DNA from: Monoplex corrugatus
Lineage: Eukaryota > Mollusca > Gastropoda > Littorinimorpha > Ranellidae
Reading direction: 5' to 3'
DNA: 64,000 bases
Assembly (NCBI GenBank): GCA_030674185.1
Contig: CM060305.1
Location: forward strand, 171,456,834 to 171,520,833
The position numbers were made by a program, and so were the translations under genes. Positions 26,513 to 34,856 of this stretch are shown here, piece by piece. Numbering within the stretch: the stretch's first letter is position 1; every line of letters starts with the position of its first letter. Below the pieces are notes generated by a model. That model worked only from the letters and a program-made list of their open reading frames with translations, searched no databases and had not been told where the DNA came from.

Positions 26513-29500
26513 ACACGCATGGCTATAAATGGGGAGAGAGAATAAAAGCAAGAATAAAAGCAATGGAAAATTATAGAGAGCATAGCATATACAATTATAT
26601 ATTATAACCATGCGATTCCCCTCCGAGCGGAGACAGGGTGCAGAGGGGGGGGGGGGGGGGGGGGGTTGATGAGTGAGGTTAGGATTTTATGCGGAGGAGA
26701 AAAGGTGAGTTTTGAGAGCGGACTTGAAGACAAAAGTAGGTTGCTGACGGACTGAGAGAGGAAGTTTGTTCCAGGAGAGTGGACCAGAAACAGAGAAGGC
26801 TCGTGGACCATAGGTATTGAGCTTAGTGCGTGGAAAGCGAAAAGTCAGAGGATCGGAGGCAGAGCGGAGGGTACGTGAGGGAACATAGATCTCAAGTAGG
26901 CTTGACAGGTAATCGGGGGCTGCGTTATTGAGGCTTTTGTAGCACATGGTGTCTAGTTTGTACTGTATGCGATAAAGCAACAATTTTTGGCAGAAGTGTT
27001 TATGAGTGAACATACTTTGGTTTGCATGTCAATATGTGTGTCTCACTTGTGGTTGTCGTGTCGTTGTTCCCTCTATTGTCATTTGACCCAGGTGTATTTG
27101 GGGTGACATGATGTTAGTAAACATACACAGTGTAACATGACATACAGACGTTTGTGAGTTACACACAATACAGAGAGGCCTACCTGAACTTGTCCCATCA
27201 CTCACATCACCATGGTAATCCATGTGAATTGTCACAGTGTCACCAAATCCATGTCACCAACTATACGTGTTTTCAGTCAAAGAACAGGAATAGCACCACA
27301 AACTAACACTGCTACACAGTCTACTTTGTATGTATGTATTATGTACGTATTTATGTGAGAGTACAATCGTGTCGGTCACTGCCTGTGCGCTGATTGGTTG
27401 TCATGCCATCTGAGTCATTTCCGTGTCACAAAATTGTCAATTTTCAGGTGCAGATCCTAACATGTTCGCGTGTAGTTGTTGGTTGTTGTTTTGACGCACA
27501 AAATTACTGTCCTGGTAGTCCCTAAAACAGTCATGGCCAACATGACACAGTGGAACTTGATAAAATCCGCATTGAAATGACATTTCTACCTGTTGATTTG
27601 TGTGTGTCAATCGCCCTACGATGACACACTGGCGACAGACTCCTTTGTGTCCTTCTGTCTTGACCAGCTTGTGGTGGTCGCTTGTTTGGACAGCAATCGG
27701 AGCCTTGGGGACTGGTTTCCGCTTTCATGTTGTCACATAATGGCAAGTAAATCCACCCCTCAGTGTCGTCGACATCAGCTCGGAAAGAGAGATGATCGTA
27801 CCTTTTCTTGACAGATAGATCGTGTGTCGATTTCTCCCAGGTGAGAAAAGCCTGAACAATACTCAAGTTGACGATGAAATTGAAGATGAACTTCCACCAT
27901 TTCTTGTTTTCATGTCCCACGATATAGTAGGCAGTGTACCGGTCACACTTGTCAACGCCTCTCATGTACTTATTGTAGGCAGCGATGACAGTGGGGATCT
28001 CTTTGTCACCTATGATTGATACACCTGGTGGCTGATTGGTGCTGAGCATGAAGATCTGGCGTTCATTTTTGTACATGGTGGCCATCAGAGAAGTTTGTTG
28101 CACCTGTAGCAGATCACCTCTGTTGGGTAGTTTGGCCGCCTTCACTCGTCAGGAAGTCCTTTGCGGTTTGGCACAATTGTCGCGCAGGCATAGGTCCCTT
28201 TGCTGGACAGGTGTTTCAAAAGGAGCACTTACGAGAAAAAATGGTGCCTGTGTTGGTTGTAGTAATCTGAGGCCAATTTGTCAACCACCTCCTCCCCCAG
28301 GCTGATGGTATTTTGACGGCTATGACGACCCGTGTAGATGTCGAACGCCACACAGTATCCACTTTCTGCATCACACAGATGCCACACCTTGATCACCCCA
28401 TGGTAGGTTTTGCGGGCATAATTATACTCTTTGAAAAACACCCTTCCTTTGAACCCAATCGTTCGTTCATCAATGCCCAAGTCACAGCCAGGGTTGTGTT
28501 GTGACTTGAACAGTGGCTGGATAATATCAATGAAAGGCCTGATCATATACAGGGGGTTGTAGTTCGCACTGTCACGCCCAGGTGTGTTCGATGTGTCACG
28601 CAGGTGAAAATACTGATTGATTTTCAGAAACCTTGTTTTAGGCATAATACCGCTAATCCAAGGATCTATGAATCATGGGTCAGTCGACGAGTACAAATCT
28701 GTTCGTGGTTTACGGTTGAGTCCCATCATAATAAGGATCAGCAGGTAGGTATGCATTTCAGCTGCTGATGTGTCAGTCCACAATGGATCACCGGCCAAGC
28801 CTTTTGTAACGATCTTGTTTTGCATACTTGTTTGTTTCTTCTGCCGCCGTTTGAAAAAAAAAAAAGATTCTAGTACAAATAAGAAAAAAATAATCTAAAG
28901 GTTTTGCATTTGCGGGCAATGCATGTGAAGGGCCAGTTTCAAGATGGAATTTGTTCACCCGGCTTGCTACAGCAGTGCGTCGACACGTTGTCTGCAATTC
29001 TGCTAACGGCACATTGTCTTCAGGGTCGCTTTCTTCCTCGTCTTCCTTCTCCTCATCGTCTCCTTCAGCAAGATTGATTTTTACATCTGATTCTCCATCT
29101 TTTTGTTTTTCCATCTGCTCCATTTATCTCAAAATAACTTCTAATTCCTCTTCTGTATAATCCTCCCATTCTACTTCATCATGCTGCATCGCCATCTTTC
29201 TCGTTCACACAAAGATAAGAATGGAATGCAGTCAAGTCATTTCCTTCTTCTGTCTTGTGAATGATGCCAGTGGTGTCGTCTTAACTTAGTGTTAAAAGTT
29301 CATTGGTCCTTTTTGGACCTACCCACTTATTAATAGTTCATTGGTCCTTTTTGGACCTACCCACCTATTAATAGTTCATTGGTCCTTTTTGGACCTACCC
29401 ACCTATTAATAGTTCATTGGTCCTTTTTGGACCTACCCACCTATTAATAGTTCATTCGTCCTTTTTGGACCTACCCACCTATTAATAGTTCATTCGTCCT

Positions 29501-31784
29501 TTTTGGACCTACCCACCAATTTTCATTCATTCAGAGTGAACTAGCTCAAGATCACAGCATGATGGAAAAGTTGTGGCCATGTGTGCAAACATGTGGCCAG
29601 AAGTGGCCGGGTTGAACAGATGTGGGAGAGCTGTGTTTGGCCGGATGCAGCTGGAGTGAATGGGATAGGGTTGATGGGGAGATTTTCATGCTAAAGTGAG
29701 ACAGGATAAAGTAGATGACACAGTTGGACGTAATAGAGAGAGAAACTTGTTGAGTGGTCACAAGTAAATGAATTCATAATACTTTGATAGGAAACACTTG
29801 GTTTGAACAGCCTAACTGAAGAAAATCGACATGGATGAATCCAGGAAACAGCAGAAGAAATCAAATTGATTACGTCCAATTAAGAGATTTAGGAAGTCTT
29901 TACTGATAGCAAAAACATTGTGATGTGCAGACGGCAACAGTGACCATAATCTTGTACTGGGGAAATACAGGCTGAAACTGAAGAGAAGGGGAAAAAAACA
30001 AAAATAACGTCAAACTAACTCTTGGGCTGTTAACTCTTTGACGATGGGCTGCTTCGATTGAAGTAACAGCTGAGCTCTCACTGAGGACGGGCTACTTCGA
30101 TCATAGTAACAGACGGTCTTGGGTATATAACTCCCTCTATTCTTGTTATGCTAATGATTTAGTAGTTGGCAGTTATTTCATTGTGGAGGGAACTTCCGTT
30201 GAATGCTTCAGCTACGTTTTGCCGGTTTCTTTGTCAAAAATCGATGGATAAGTTCACTTGCACCTGGTTCTCAGTGATTTCATTGTGGCAGCCCTAGGCC
30301 AGCAGGAGAGCTCAGCTGTGGCAAGTGCAGTCACAATAGAGTTAAAGACAGATGAATCAACTTGTGCAAGATTTCGCTGTTCAAAACAAATTAGTGCTGA
30401 GGAAAATGTTGGGGTCAATGAGGAAAAATGGACAAATTTGAAAACTTGTCAACTTGAAGCTTGTGAATAAATCCCTAGAGTAGAAAGAAAAACAAAGAAG
30501 AACTGGGTGACTAATGAAATTTTAAGTTTGCTAAATGAATGCAGGAAGGTAAAGGGAAAAGAGGGAGTTACAAAAAGACAAACCAGGAAATCAGGAATAA
30601 GTGTAATGAAGCCAAGGAAGCTTGGCTGGAAACAAAATGCAAAAAAATAGAAGACTGACACAAAACGGACCCTAAACTTATGTACAGAAATATTGAAGAA
30701 ATTGTCCACAGGAAAAAGACATGCACATCAGCTGGTTGCTTAGAGTCAAAAGATGGTACAATTATTATGGAAAAACACAAAATATTAGATAGATGGGAAG
30801 AGTACATTGAAGATGATGACAGAAAGGAGGAACACTTCATAAGAAAGAACGTTGAAGGACCACCAATAATGAAAGATGAGGTCAGAGCAGCTATGAAAAA
30901 AATGAAACTGGGAAAAGCCCCAGGACCAGACAATATTACTATAAAAATAATTGAGACTGTAGATGAATTTGGCATTTAAAAATGAACAGTCTTCCAAATA
31001 AAATTCATGACACCAGAAAAATCCCCACAGATATGTCGAAGTCAATTTTCATTGCATTTGCAAGAAATCATATTTCAGTTTCTGTAACTGCATGGTTCAA
31101 GTCTGACCTCATTGAGAGGAAATAAACTTTCATATCAACGACTAGTGCAAAATGCAGTGATATACAGTAGGCATTCCACAAGGCTCAGTCCTTGGCCCAG
31201 TTCTGTTGCTCCAAAGACATTCAGTCTCCAGTCAGTTATTAACAGATGGTATACAACTGTTCAGTTCTTGGCATTCAGACAAGATTTGTTCTACCCTCTG
31301 AGTTATTGAGAAATGTATCACAGTATAAAAATTTGGCAGATAGAGAACAAACTAAAACTGAATGACTTCGAAACAGAGGTCTTTACCAGGTCAAGAAGAA
31401 TGTCTTCTTCTGTATTTGCACAGTGTACATGTGTCTTGGCAGTGCCAACATTGTAGTCACACTTTCAGCTACAGATGAACGTTTTATGATCTGTGATGTT
31501 ATGTACCAGTAACTGGACTCTCATCTCTCCAACATTTGTTACTCAGCCTTTTTAGAAATTCATTGCATCAGTGTTACCTGCCCATATCTATCTATCTATC
31601 TATGCATGTATACATGCGTGTGTATGTATGCATATAAAATTGCAACACCAGAGGGGCTTCCTAGAGTCATGACATGAATGAGGCCTGGCCCCCTTAGCGT
31701 GTAAGGTGTTAGGGCCAAAACACTTGATGGGGGACTTCTCTTCTGAGGACCTTCAGCTATCTGGCTCTCCCTAGACTTTCTTGC

Positions 31785-31849
<65 letters not shown>

Positions 31850-34800
31850 GTGTGTGTGTACAGATGACCAGAGCAAGACAATACCACAACAAACTGTTGA
31901 TCATCAAAAGAGATATGGTCAGCTTGCATGACAAGGCCGCCAAACTTAAGGTAACTTTTTTTTTGGTTGATTTTTTAGAATTCATTTATCATTGTTTTAT
32001 TTCTTCTTGTCTCAACTGTGGTACCACCACAGTGGCATTGATTCCATGCAGATCACGCAGGCTTCACTGCTAACCCCAAGTTCAGTGGCACTGATTCCAT
32101 GTAGATCACACAGGCTTCGCTGCTAACCCCAAGTTCAGTGGCACTGATTCCATGCAGATCACGCAGGCTTCACTGCTATCCCCAAGTTCAGTGGCACTGA
32201 TTCCATGCAGATCACGCAGGCTTCACTGCTAACCCCAAGTTCAGTGGCATTGATTCCATGCAGATCACGCAGGCTTCACTGCTAACCCTAAATTCACTCA
32301 GTCCATGTCCCAATGCCGGAGAGTCTGCAGGAGCCAGAGATGTCAAGTCACAAAATGGCCACCCGTCAGTGGTGATCCTGCACTGCTGCAGTTGTTCAAC
32401 AGTACCTGTTCTTTGCCAGCTTACCAAGGACACAGCCTACTGAGCTCTAGGTCCGTCGTTTGTTGTTGATAGAAGTTGAAGCGAGGGGGTTGGGGATTGG
32501 TAGGCGCATCTGTCTGTGACCTCATGAAACAGCTCTCGATTTACAGGAAGGAGAGGACCAGAGCCATAAAGACAATGGCAGAAGCAGCTGAGTTCCAGAT
32601 GGATCTGGTCAAGGAGGAAGAATCAAATTGGTGACAGCAGAGGGGCATCCAGGGGTCTAGACTTAGATGCAGCCTGGTGCCCTATGAGTGTAAGGAGTTT
32701 AGGGTCAAAACACTTGGTTTTAGGGAGACTTCTCCTCTGAGGACCTTCAGTTCCTTGCTGCTTTCATGATAAAAGATATGTCTTTTTCTTTCATTAGTTT
32801 CAATCACCATCTGCATGGTCAGGCCACAACTGGTGCTGAATGTGGCCTTTTTTCCTGTTCCTACCAGCTACCACCCACAAGGGAAGAGACCGACTGAAAA
32901 ACACTTCAGATAAAGCCCATACTCTTAGTGTCAGCTTGGAGCCAGAGATGTCAAGTCACAAAATGGCCACCCGTCAGTGGTGATCCTGCACTGCTGCAAT
33001 GTCACTTTTGTGTTGTTCAACAGTACCCGTTCTTTGCCAGCTTACCGAGGTCGTTTGTTCTTCTGTCTGTCCATCTGACTCTTGAGAAGTTGTCTATAGA
33101 GCCACATTTCTGCTGCATTGATTTTATTTTCTTCGTCTTTTCTTAGTGTTCAGGCTTCGCAACCATACATTATAACAGGCCAAATCAAAATTTTCAGGAT
33201 TTTTAGTTTTAATTCTTTGGGAAGCCCTCTGTCTTTCCATTCGTTGTTTAACTGGGCCATTTTTTGTTTTGCCATGCCATTTCTTGTTTTCACATCTTTG
33301 GTGCAGGAGCCACCATTTGCTTTTACAGATCCTAGATACTTGAATTGTTCGACAGTTTCTTAGTCTGTTTTATACATTTGAATGTTTGGATGTTCCTGGC
33401 CGTCTTTTCTTGCTATGTGCATGACTTCGGATTTTTTTAGCATTCAGTTTCAATCCTGCCCTATAACCTGCTGCATCTACTCAGTAGAGAATACTCTTCA
33501 TGCTTGTGATGTTATCTGCCATTAATACAGTGCCGTCCGCATCATATCTCAGGTTGGTGTTGTTTCTTCCTCCAATCTTTATTCCCATCTCTTCTAGATC
33601 TGCCTCTCTAATGATCTGCTCTGTATATAAGTTAAAAAGATGAGGCGAAAGGATGCAACCCTGCCTGAGTCTGTCCTTTTTTTATGCTAAAACATTTGCA
33701 GTGTGCACCATTCCATCTGATGGTTGCTGTTTTTTTCGTATAATGCTGCTTTAAGTAACACCAAGTGTTTGGGGAAGCCGGTCTTTGCCATTGTGTTAAA
33801 CAGTTGATGGTGTATGACACTGTCAAAGGCCTTGCTGTAATTGATAAAGGGTAGTGAAAGTTTCTTGTTCACTGTTCCTTACTTTTTCTGTCAAAATTTG
33901 TAAGACAAATAACATGTCTGTTGTGCCCCTGTTGGAACTGTAACCGGCCTGACAGAGAGTTCTTCTTCTACTTTTTTGTTTCATTCTGTTTAGTATGATG
34001 ATTAGCAGTGCTTTACTGGTGTGGCTGATTAGGGCAATGGTTCTATAGTTACTGCAGTCCTTGGCGTTCCCATTTTTATATAGCATGACAAATTCTTGTA
34101 GCTTTGAGTCATTCCAGCGGCCATTGACACGATTCCCATATTCTTGTACATAGAAGATGTAAGGCAGTTACACCTGCTTCTCCAGTATTCTTTAACAGTT
34201 CGCCTGACACGTTGTCCAATCCAGGTGACTTTCCTTTCTTCAGCTGATCTATTGCTGCTCTGACTTTGCTGACAAGAGGTTTTGGTTCCAGTTCCTGAAA
34301 GTCAAGGCAGGGAATATCTTTTGGGAGTTCTGGTGTGTTGTCATGAAAAAGTTCTTTGCTGTGCTCATGCCATCTTGATAGAATACCTTCCATCTCTGTT
34401 AAAGTTTCGCCCTCTTTACTGTCTATACTTTGATTTTGTCCTTGAAAATTTGTGGATTTCATCTTTCTTATTTGCTGAAATATTTCTTTTCTCTTTCTCT
34501 GAACATGTGCCTCTGTGATGTTTAGCATGCCTTCTTATCTCTTCTGATTTTGGTTCTTATTTCTTCTTTCAGCCTTTTGTTTGTATACTTTTGTTTACAA
34601 TATGGATGCTACTAATATTATACATGTTGCATATTTTGCTAACTTTAAACTCCATGTTACCATTACCACTTGCATGTGTGTGCTTGCAATGGTGTGTGTG
34701 TGTGTGTGTGTGTGCACGCGTGTGTGTGTACAGAGGCGAGCTCTCAAGCTGCAGCAAGCAAAGCAGAAAGAAGAACTTGAGAGAGCCCACCAACAGGAGA

Positions 34801-34856
34801 GACAACTGGAGAAAGATCACATGTTGACAGCCAAAGTGGCCTCCCCTCAATCCTGA
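13001..34856 (+). CDS. BLOC1S6: BLOC-1 subunit 6 (pallidin), six coding exons
   Basis: Pallidin is a small coiled-coil subunit of the cytosolic BLOC-1 complex, which directs cargo from endosomes to lysosome-related organelles. Joined exons are 13001-13108, 23075-23165, 23890-23998, 26025-26112, 31864-31950 and 34734-34856. Their phases (0, 1, 2, 0, 0) fit exactly and give 202 codons including the stop. Family signatures are [42 protein letters not shown] and [17 protein letters not shown], which line up with the vertebrate protein (about 172 residues) without gaps from exon 3 on. The charged C-terminal helix is typical. The extra length is in the variable N-terminus. Introns total about 21 kb and are mostly repeats. 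Recognition of exons 3-6 is firm; exon 1 rests on phase and composition. Confidence 0.9.
13145..13345. repeat. GAT-rich low-complexity tract
   Basis: Runs of gatgatgat, gataataat and attaatgat immediately after exon 1. No gene; the short frames are compositional. Confidence 0.85.
13363..13592. mobile_element. piggyBac-like MITE with a near-perfect palindrome
   Basis: Both ends are TTAA (13363-13366 and 13589-13592). The inverted ends read TTAACCCTTTGCCACCTGCA and, from the right, TTAACCCTTTGACTCCTGCA. The core 13404-13487 is an 84-nt palindrome centred on CCTGCAGG with one mismatched pair, followed by a further half-unit at 13487-13525. It is related to the MITE at 7531-7723 in reverse orientation. 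Non-coding; mobilised, if ever, by a piggyBac transposase in trans. Confidence 0.8.
13690..14040 (+). pseudogene. RTE-like retrotransposon C-terminal fragment
   Basis: Broken + strand frames spell [19 protein letters not shown] near 13731 and [15 protein letters not shown] near 13950, the conserved 'FKYLGS ... C-KDIK ... EMW-YRR-LRI-WTD' region after the RT domain of RTE-type endonuclease-reverse transcriptases. The - strand copy at 33.1-34.5 kb has the same signature ([17 protein letters not shown]). It is truncated and full of stops. Confidence 0.75.
14050..14550. other. Unassigned; one unrecognised frame
   Basis: A 105-codon - strand frame (14200-14517) ending NPNQ-like text is present. 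I do not recognise it, and it lacks other signs of coding. The stretch lies in BLOC1S6 intron 1. Confidence 0.3.
14555..15150. repeat. Minisatellite, 43- and 53-bp units
   Basis: About 13 copies of attggttctttgcctggaag... The long unit carries an extra tttattagta block that the short one lacks, and the two forms are interspersed. Copies are almost identical, so the array is recent. Confidence 0.95.
15424..18452. mobile_element. hAT-like DNA transposon, non-autonomous, split
   Basis: The insertion interrupts R2-like copy A. Its ends are CAGGGCTTCCA on the left and, reversed, CAGGCCTCCCA on the right. It is flanked by GAGTATAC (15416-15423) and GAGTGGAC (18452-18459). The intact relative at 57.1 kb has GAGTGTAC at this place, so these are mutated copies of a 7-8 bp target duplication, as hAT elements make. 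Without the internal L2-like copy the element is about 0.8 kb. No transposase domain is recognised, though 15660-15748 is exon-like. Confidence 0.6.
15749..17990 (+). pseudogene. L2/CR1-like non-LTR element, copy b
   Basis: A 5'-truncated copy beginning at FFQTKILN, through the RT ([42 protein letters not shown]) to the C-terminal domain and the 3' end tgcgctatataaatattgta. Several single-base frameshifts (near 15900, 16120, 16560 and 17400) and a stop at 17113 break the ORF, but the YADD box survives. The 3' untranslated region is tandemly duplicated (about 17617-17790 and 17791-17985), each copy with its own TG-rich tract. It is nested in the hAT-like element. Confidence 0.9.
20590..20900. 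other. GT-rich spacer, no gene
   Basis: Short (GT)n runs near 20595-20610 and 20681-20698 and two diverged copies of a gacggcttgggtcac-like segment. I see nothing coding. Confidence 0.4.
21373..21595. repeat. (GT)n-rich tract with (GGT)n
   Basis: Interrupted (TG)n with a gtggtggtggtggtggtgg block and two copies of an aacatgtatgtgtgttgtatcaaa segment. Long frames here on both strands (His/Thr or Cys/Val) are compositional. Confidence 0.9.
21730..22500. repeat. Minisatellite, 41-bp unit, ~18 copies
   Basis: Unit ccagtcaaccagccagtcct + ttaagctgacaacaccagatg, with substitutions and a few short units. The first unit is continuous with the RTE coding text at 21733, so the array is an expansion of retrotransposon sequence. 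Confidence 0.9.
22639..22786. repeat. 74-bp direct duplication
   Basis: Sequence starting gtggttattgtgaacaacaa at 22639 recurs at 22713, giving two adjacent copies of 74 bp that differ at a few sites. It lies at the 3' end of the RTE-like fragment, just upstream of BLOC1S6 exon 2. Confidence 0.85.
22909..23070. repeat. (CATC)n then (GT)n upstream of exon 2
   Basis: Interrupted catccatc repeats (22909-22998) followed by an almost pure (TG)n of about 60 bp that ends in TACAG, the splice acceptor of BLOC1S6 exon 2. The (GT)n stands where a polypyrimidine tract would be. Confidence 0.95.
23075..23165 (+). CDS. BLOC1S6: BLOC1S6 exon 2
   Basis: 91 nt, acceptor GTGTACAG before 23075 and donor CATGG|GTAATT at 23166. 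It encodes [20 protein letters not shown] and ends HTAFHM plus one base. Entry in phase 0 and exit in phase 1 fit exons 1 and 3. It is acidic and variable in the family; identity rests on position and phase. Confidence 0.75.
23150..23505. repeat. BLOC1S6: Array of exon 2 donor-site copies, ~25-bp unit
   Basis: About 13 copies of a unit like cctccacatgggtaatttac + ataca. The first contains the end of exon 2 and its donor (CACATGG|GTAATTTAC). Most units keep ATGGGTAATTTAC; variants are GGGTACTTTAC, GGGTGATTTAC, GGGCAATTTAC and AGGATAATTTAC. Confidence 0.9.
23640..23880. repeat. GATGTG-rich minisatellite
   Basis: Short units of gatgtgatattgatgta type run up to the acceptor of exon 3. They are G/T/A-rich, so here too the region before the acceptor lacks a C-rich tract. 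Confidence 0.9.
23890..23998 (+). CDS. BLOC1S6: BLOC1S6 exon 3
   Basis: 109 nt between acceptor TGTACAG and donor ATCCT|GTGAGT. It encodes [20 protein letters not shown] and [16 protein letters not shown], which aligns with the EQLAEGLLSHYLPDLQ segment of vertebrate pallidin. Phase 1 in, phase 2 out. Confidence 0.92.
24025..25480. repeat. Minisatellite, 25-bp unit, ~55 degenerate copies
   Basis: Unit tttgtcctgtattttgactt + gtttc, with many indels. It fills most of intron 3, starting about 30 bp after the exon 3 donor. Rich in T on the coding strand. Confidence 0.95.
25490..26020. repeat. GAT/GAC trinucleotide tract before exon 4
   Basis: A low-complexity tract of gatgatgat, gacagtgat and gaggagg. 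At 25715-25729 it contains cagaaataaccagac, a copy of the acceptor and first bases of exon 4 (26022-26036). From there one frame stays open into the true exon boundary. Confidence 0.9.
26025..26112 (+). CDS. BLOC1S6: BLOC1S6 exon 4
   Basis: 88 nt, acceptor GTTGCAG before 26025, donor GATATG|GTGTGT. With the phase-2 end of exon 3 it reads [20 protein letters not shown] and ends TYLSDM. This fits the LTQNQVVLLDTLEQE block of pallidin residue for residue. Confidence 0.92.
26340..26975 (-). pseudogene. L2/CR1-like non-LTR element, copy c (3' end)
   Basis: A strongly 5'-truncated copy in BLOC1S6 intron 4, antisense to the gene. It holds the last ~95 codons ([20 protein letters not shown] to [12 protein letters not shown]) in one frame except for a missing codon near 26730, then the 3' region with a (G)24 run at 26645-26668, a (CA)n at 26455-26510 and the terminal tatatagcgcaaaatcttg block at 26382-26400, which in this orientation marks the 3' end. 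Confidence 0.9.
27000..27500. other. No gene recognised
   Basis: Intron 4 sequence between an L2-like fragment and the piggyBac transposase remnant. It may contain the 3' end of the latter, but no inverted terminus or TTAA pair could be assigned. Confidence 0.3.
27500..29197 (-). pseudogene. piggyBac (PGBD4-like) transposase, inactive
   Basis: The - strand encodes a DDE transposase of the piggyBac family. In order it shows an acidic N-terminus (near 29120-28990), [12 protein letters not shown], a helical segment with [17 protein letters not shown] (28645), [12 protein letters not shown] with the first catalytic Asp (near 28460), the [17 protein letters not shown] strand, and [14 protein letters not shown] (near 27950) with the third Asp. 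Last comes a Cys-rich tail (CGFYQVPLC) in another frame. The stretch that should hold the second Asp (DN-F-S) is missing: HHFFS runs straight into a stop and VLLLKHL near 28220. An in-frame stop also follows the first ATG (29121). It lies antisense in BLOC1S6 intron 4. Confidence 0.9.
29298..29519. repeat. 38-bp tandem repeat of small hairpins, 6 copies
   Basis: Unit gttcattggtcctttttgga + cctacccacctattaata. Each unit contains GGTCC-TTTTT-GGACC, a 5-bp stem with a T5 loop; the last two read CGTCC and so lose one pair. It starts about 100 bp upstream of the piggyBac transposase ATG, where subterminal transposase-binding repeats could lie. Confidence 0.9.
29690..31070 (+). pseudogene. RTE-like retrotransposon (endonuclease end and RT start)
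   Basis: Broken + strand frames give the C-terminal part of an APE-type endonuclease ([39 protein letters not shown], 29800-29990). Then come the linker ([45 protein letters not shown]) and the start of RT ([29 protein letters not shown]). It stops near ALP-like text at 31070. The same family as the 20.9-22.7 kb fragment. A TTAA-type element has inserted at 30030. Confidence 0.85.
30030..30345. mobile_element. TTAA-flanked insertion in the RTE-like copy
   Basis: The RTE reading GGGCTG|TTAA|AGACAGATG (LGLLKTDES) is split by about 308 bp flanked by TTAA (30030-30033 and 30342-30345). The left end, TTAACTCTTTGACGATGG, resembles the TTAACCCTTTGAC end of the two MITEs; the right end, reversed, reads TTAACTCTATTGTGAC. 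Near the left end two ~50-bp segments with gggct(g/a)cttcgat repeat. Non-coding; probably a piggyBac-type MITE. Confidence 0.65.
31080..31570 (+). pseudogene. Old L2/CR1-like RT fragment
   Basis: Frames spell [14 protein letters not shown], then HKAQSLAQF (from a VPQGSVLGP motif) near 31175 and [19 protein letters not shown] near 31340, the order found in L2/CR1 RTs. The YADD segment is lost and there are several frameshifts. It adjoins the RTE fragment in intron 4. Confidence 0.65.
31648..31788 (+). mobile_element. R2-like 3' untranslated fragment
   Basis: The sequence from cagaggggcttcctagagtc through gggccaaaacacttg to ggctctccctagactttctt matches the 3' end of the R2-like elements at 32.6 and 61.4 kb. 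It directly precedes the (GT)n in front of BLOC1S6 exon 5. Confidence 0.75.
31789..31860. repeat. BLOC1S6: (GT)n acceptor tract of exon 5
   Basis: About 35 GT dinucleotides with one TTG break, ending in TACAG at the exon 5 acceptor. Confidence 0.95.
31864..31950 (+). CDS. BLOC1S6: BLOC1S6 exon 5
   Basis: 87 nt, phase 0 at both ends, acceptor TGTACAG and donor CTTAAG|GTAACT. It encodes [20 protein letters not shown] and LHDKAAKLK, matching AEAKHYHAKLVNIRKEM...HEKTSKLK of vertebrate pallidin. Confidence 0.95.
32032..32290. repeat. Minisatellite, ~53-bp unit, 5 copies
   Basis: Unit agtggcactgattccatgca + gatcacgcaggcttcactgctaaccccaagttc, nearly identical between copies, beginning about 80 bp after the exon 5 donor. 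Confidence 0.92.
32332..33053. repeat. ~100-bp segment repeated on both sides of a TE fragment
   Basis: The text gccagagatgtcaagtcaca ... ttctttgccagcttacc occurs at 32332-32432 and at 32939-33053. The second copy has a 17-bp insertion (aatgtcacttttgtgtt region). The spacer holds an R2-like 3' fragment. Confidence 0.85.
32495..32785 (+). pseudogene. R2-like element, extreme 3' end
   Basis: About 40 codons ([20 protein letters not shown] then AEAAEF) match the C-terminus of the element at 61.2 kb, followed directly by its 3' untranslated region (gcagaggggcatccaggg to ggaccttcag). Unlike the 61.3-kb copy there is no tRNA-like insert between the stop and this region. Confidence 0.8.
33060..34560 (-). 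pseudogene. RTE-like retrotransposon, RT and C-terminal part
   Basis: The - strand reads, in order: a linker ([20 protein letters not shown]); [86 protein letters not shown] (from a RQGC-LSP motif); [11 protein letters not shown]; and [18 protein letters not shown] with a tail of [11 protein letters not shown] type. This is the RTE (BovB-related) arrangement. The YADD catalytic box reads YDADG through a small insertion, and there are at least four frame changes. It lies antisense in BLOC1S6 intron 5, ending about 170 bp before exon 6. Confidence 0.88.
34734..34856 (+). CDS. BLOC1S6: BLOC1S6 exon 6 (stop codon)
   Basis: 123 nt after a (GT)n...TGTACAG acceptor. It encodes [20 protein letters not shown] followed by [16 protein letters not shown] and ends at TGA 34854-34856. 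It matches the KRALKLQQKRQKEELEREQQ block and the LTA-rich end of vertebrate pallidin. Confidence 0.96.
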   Translation, partial: RRALKLQQAKQKEELERAHQQERQLEKDHMLTAKVASPQS

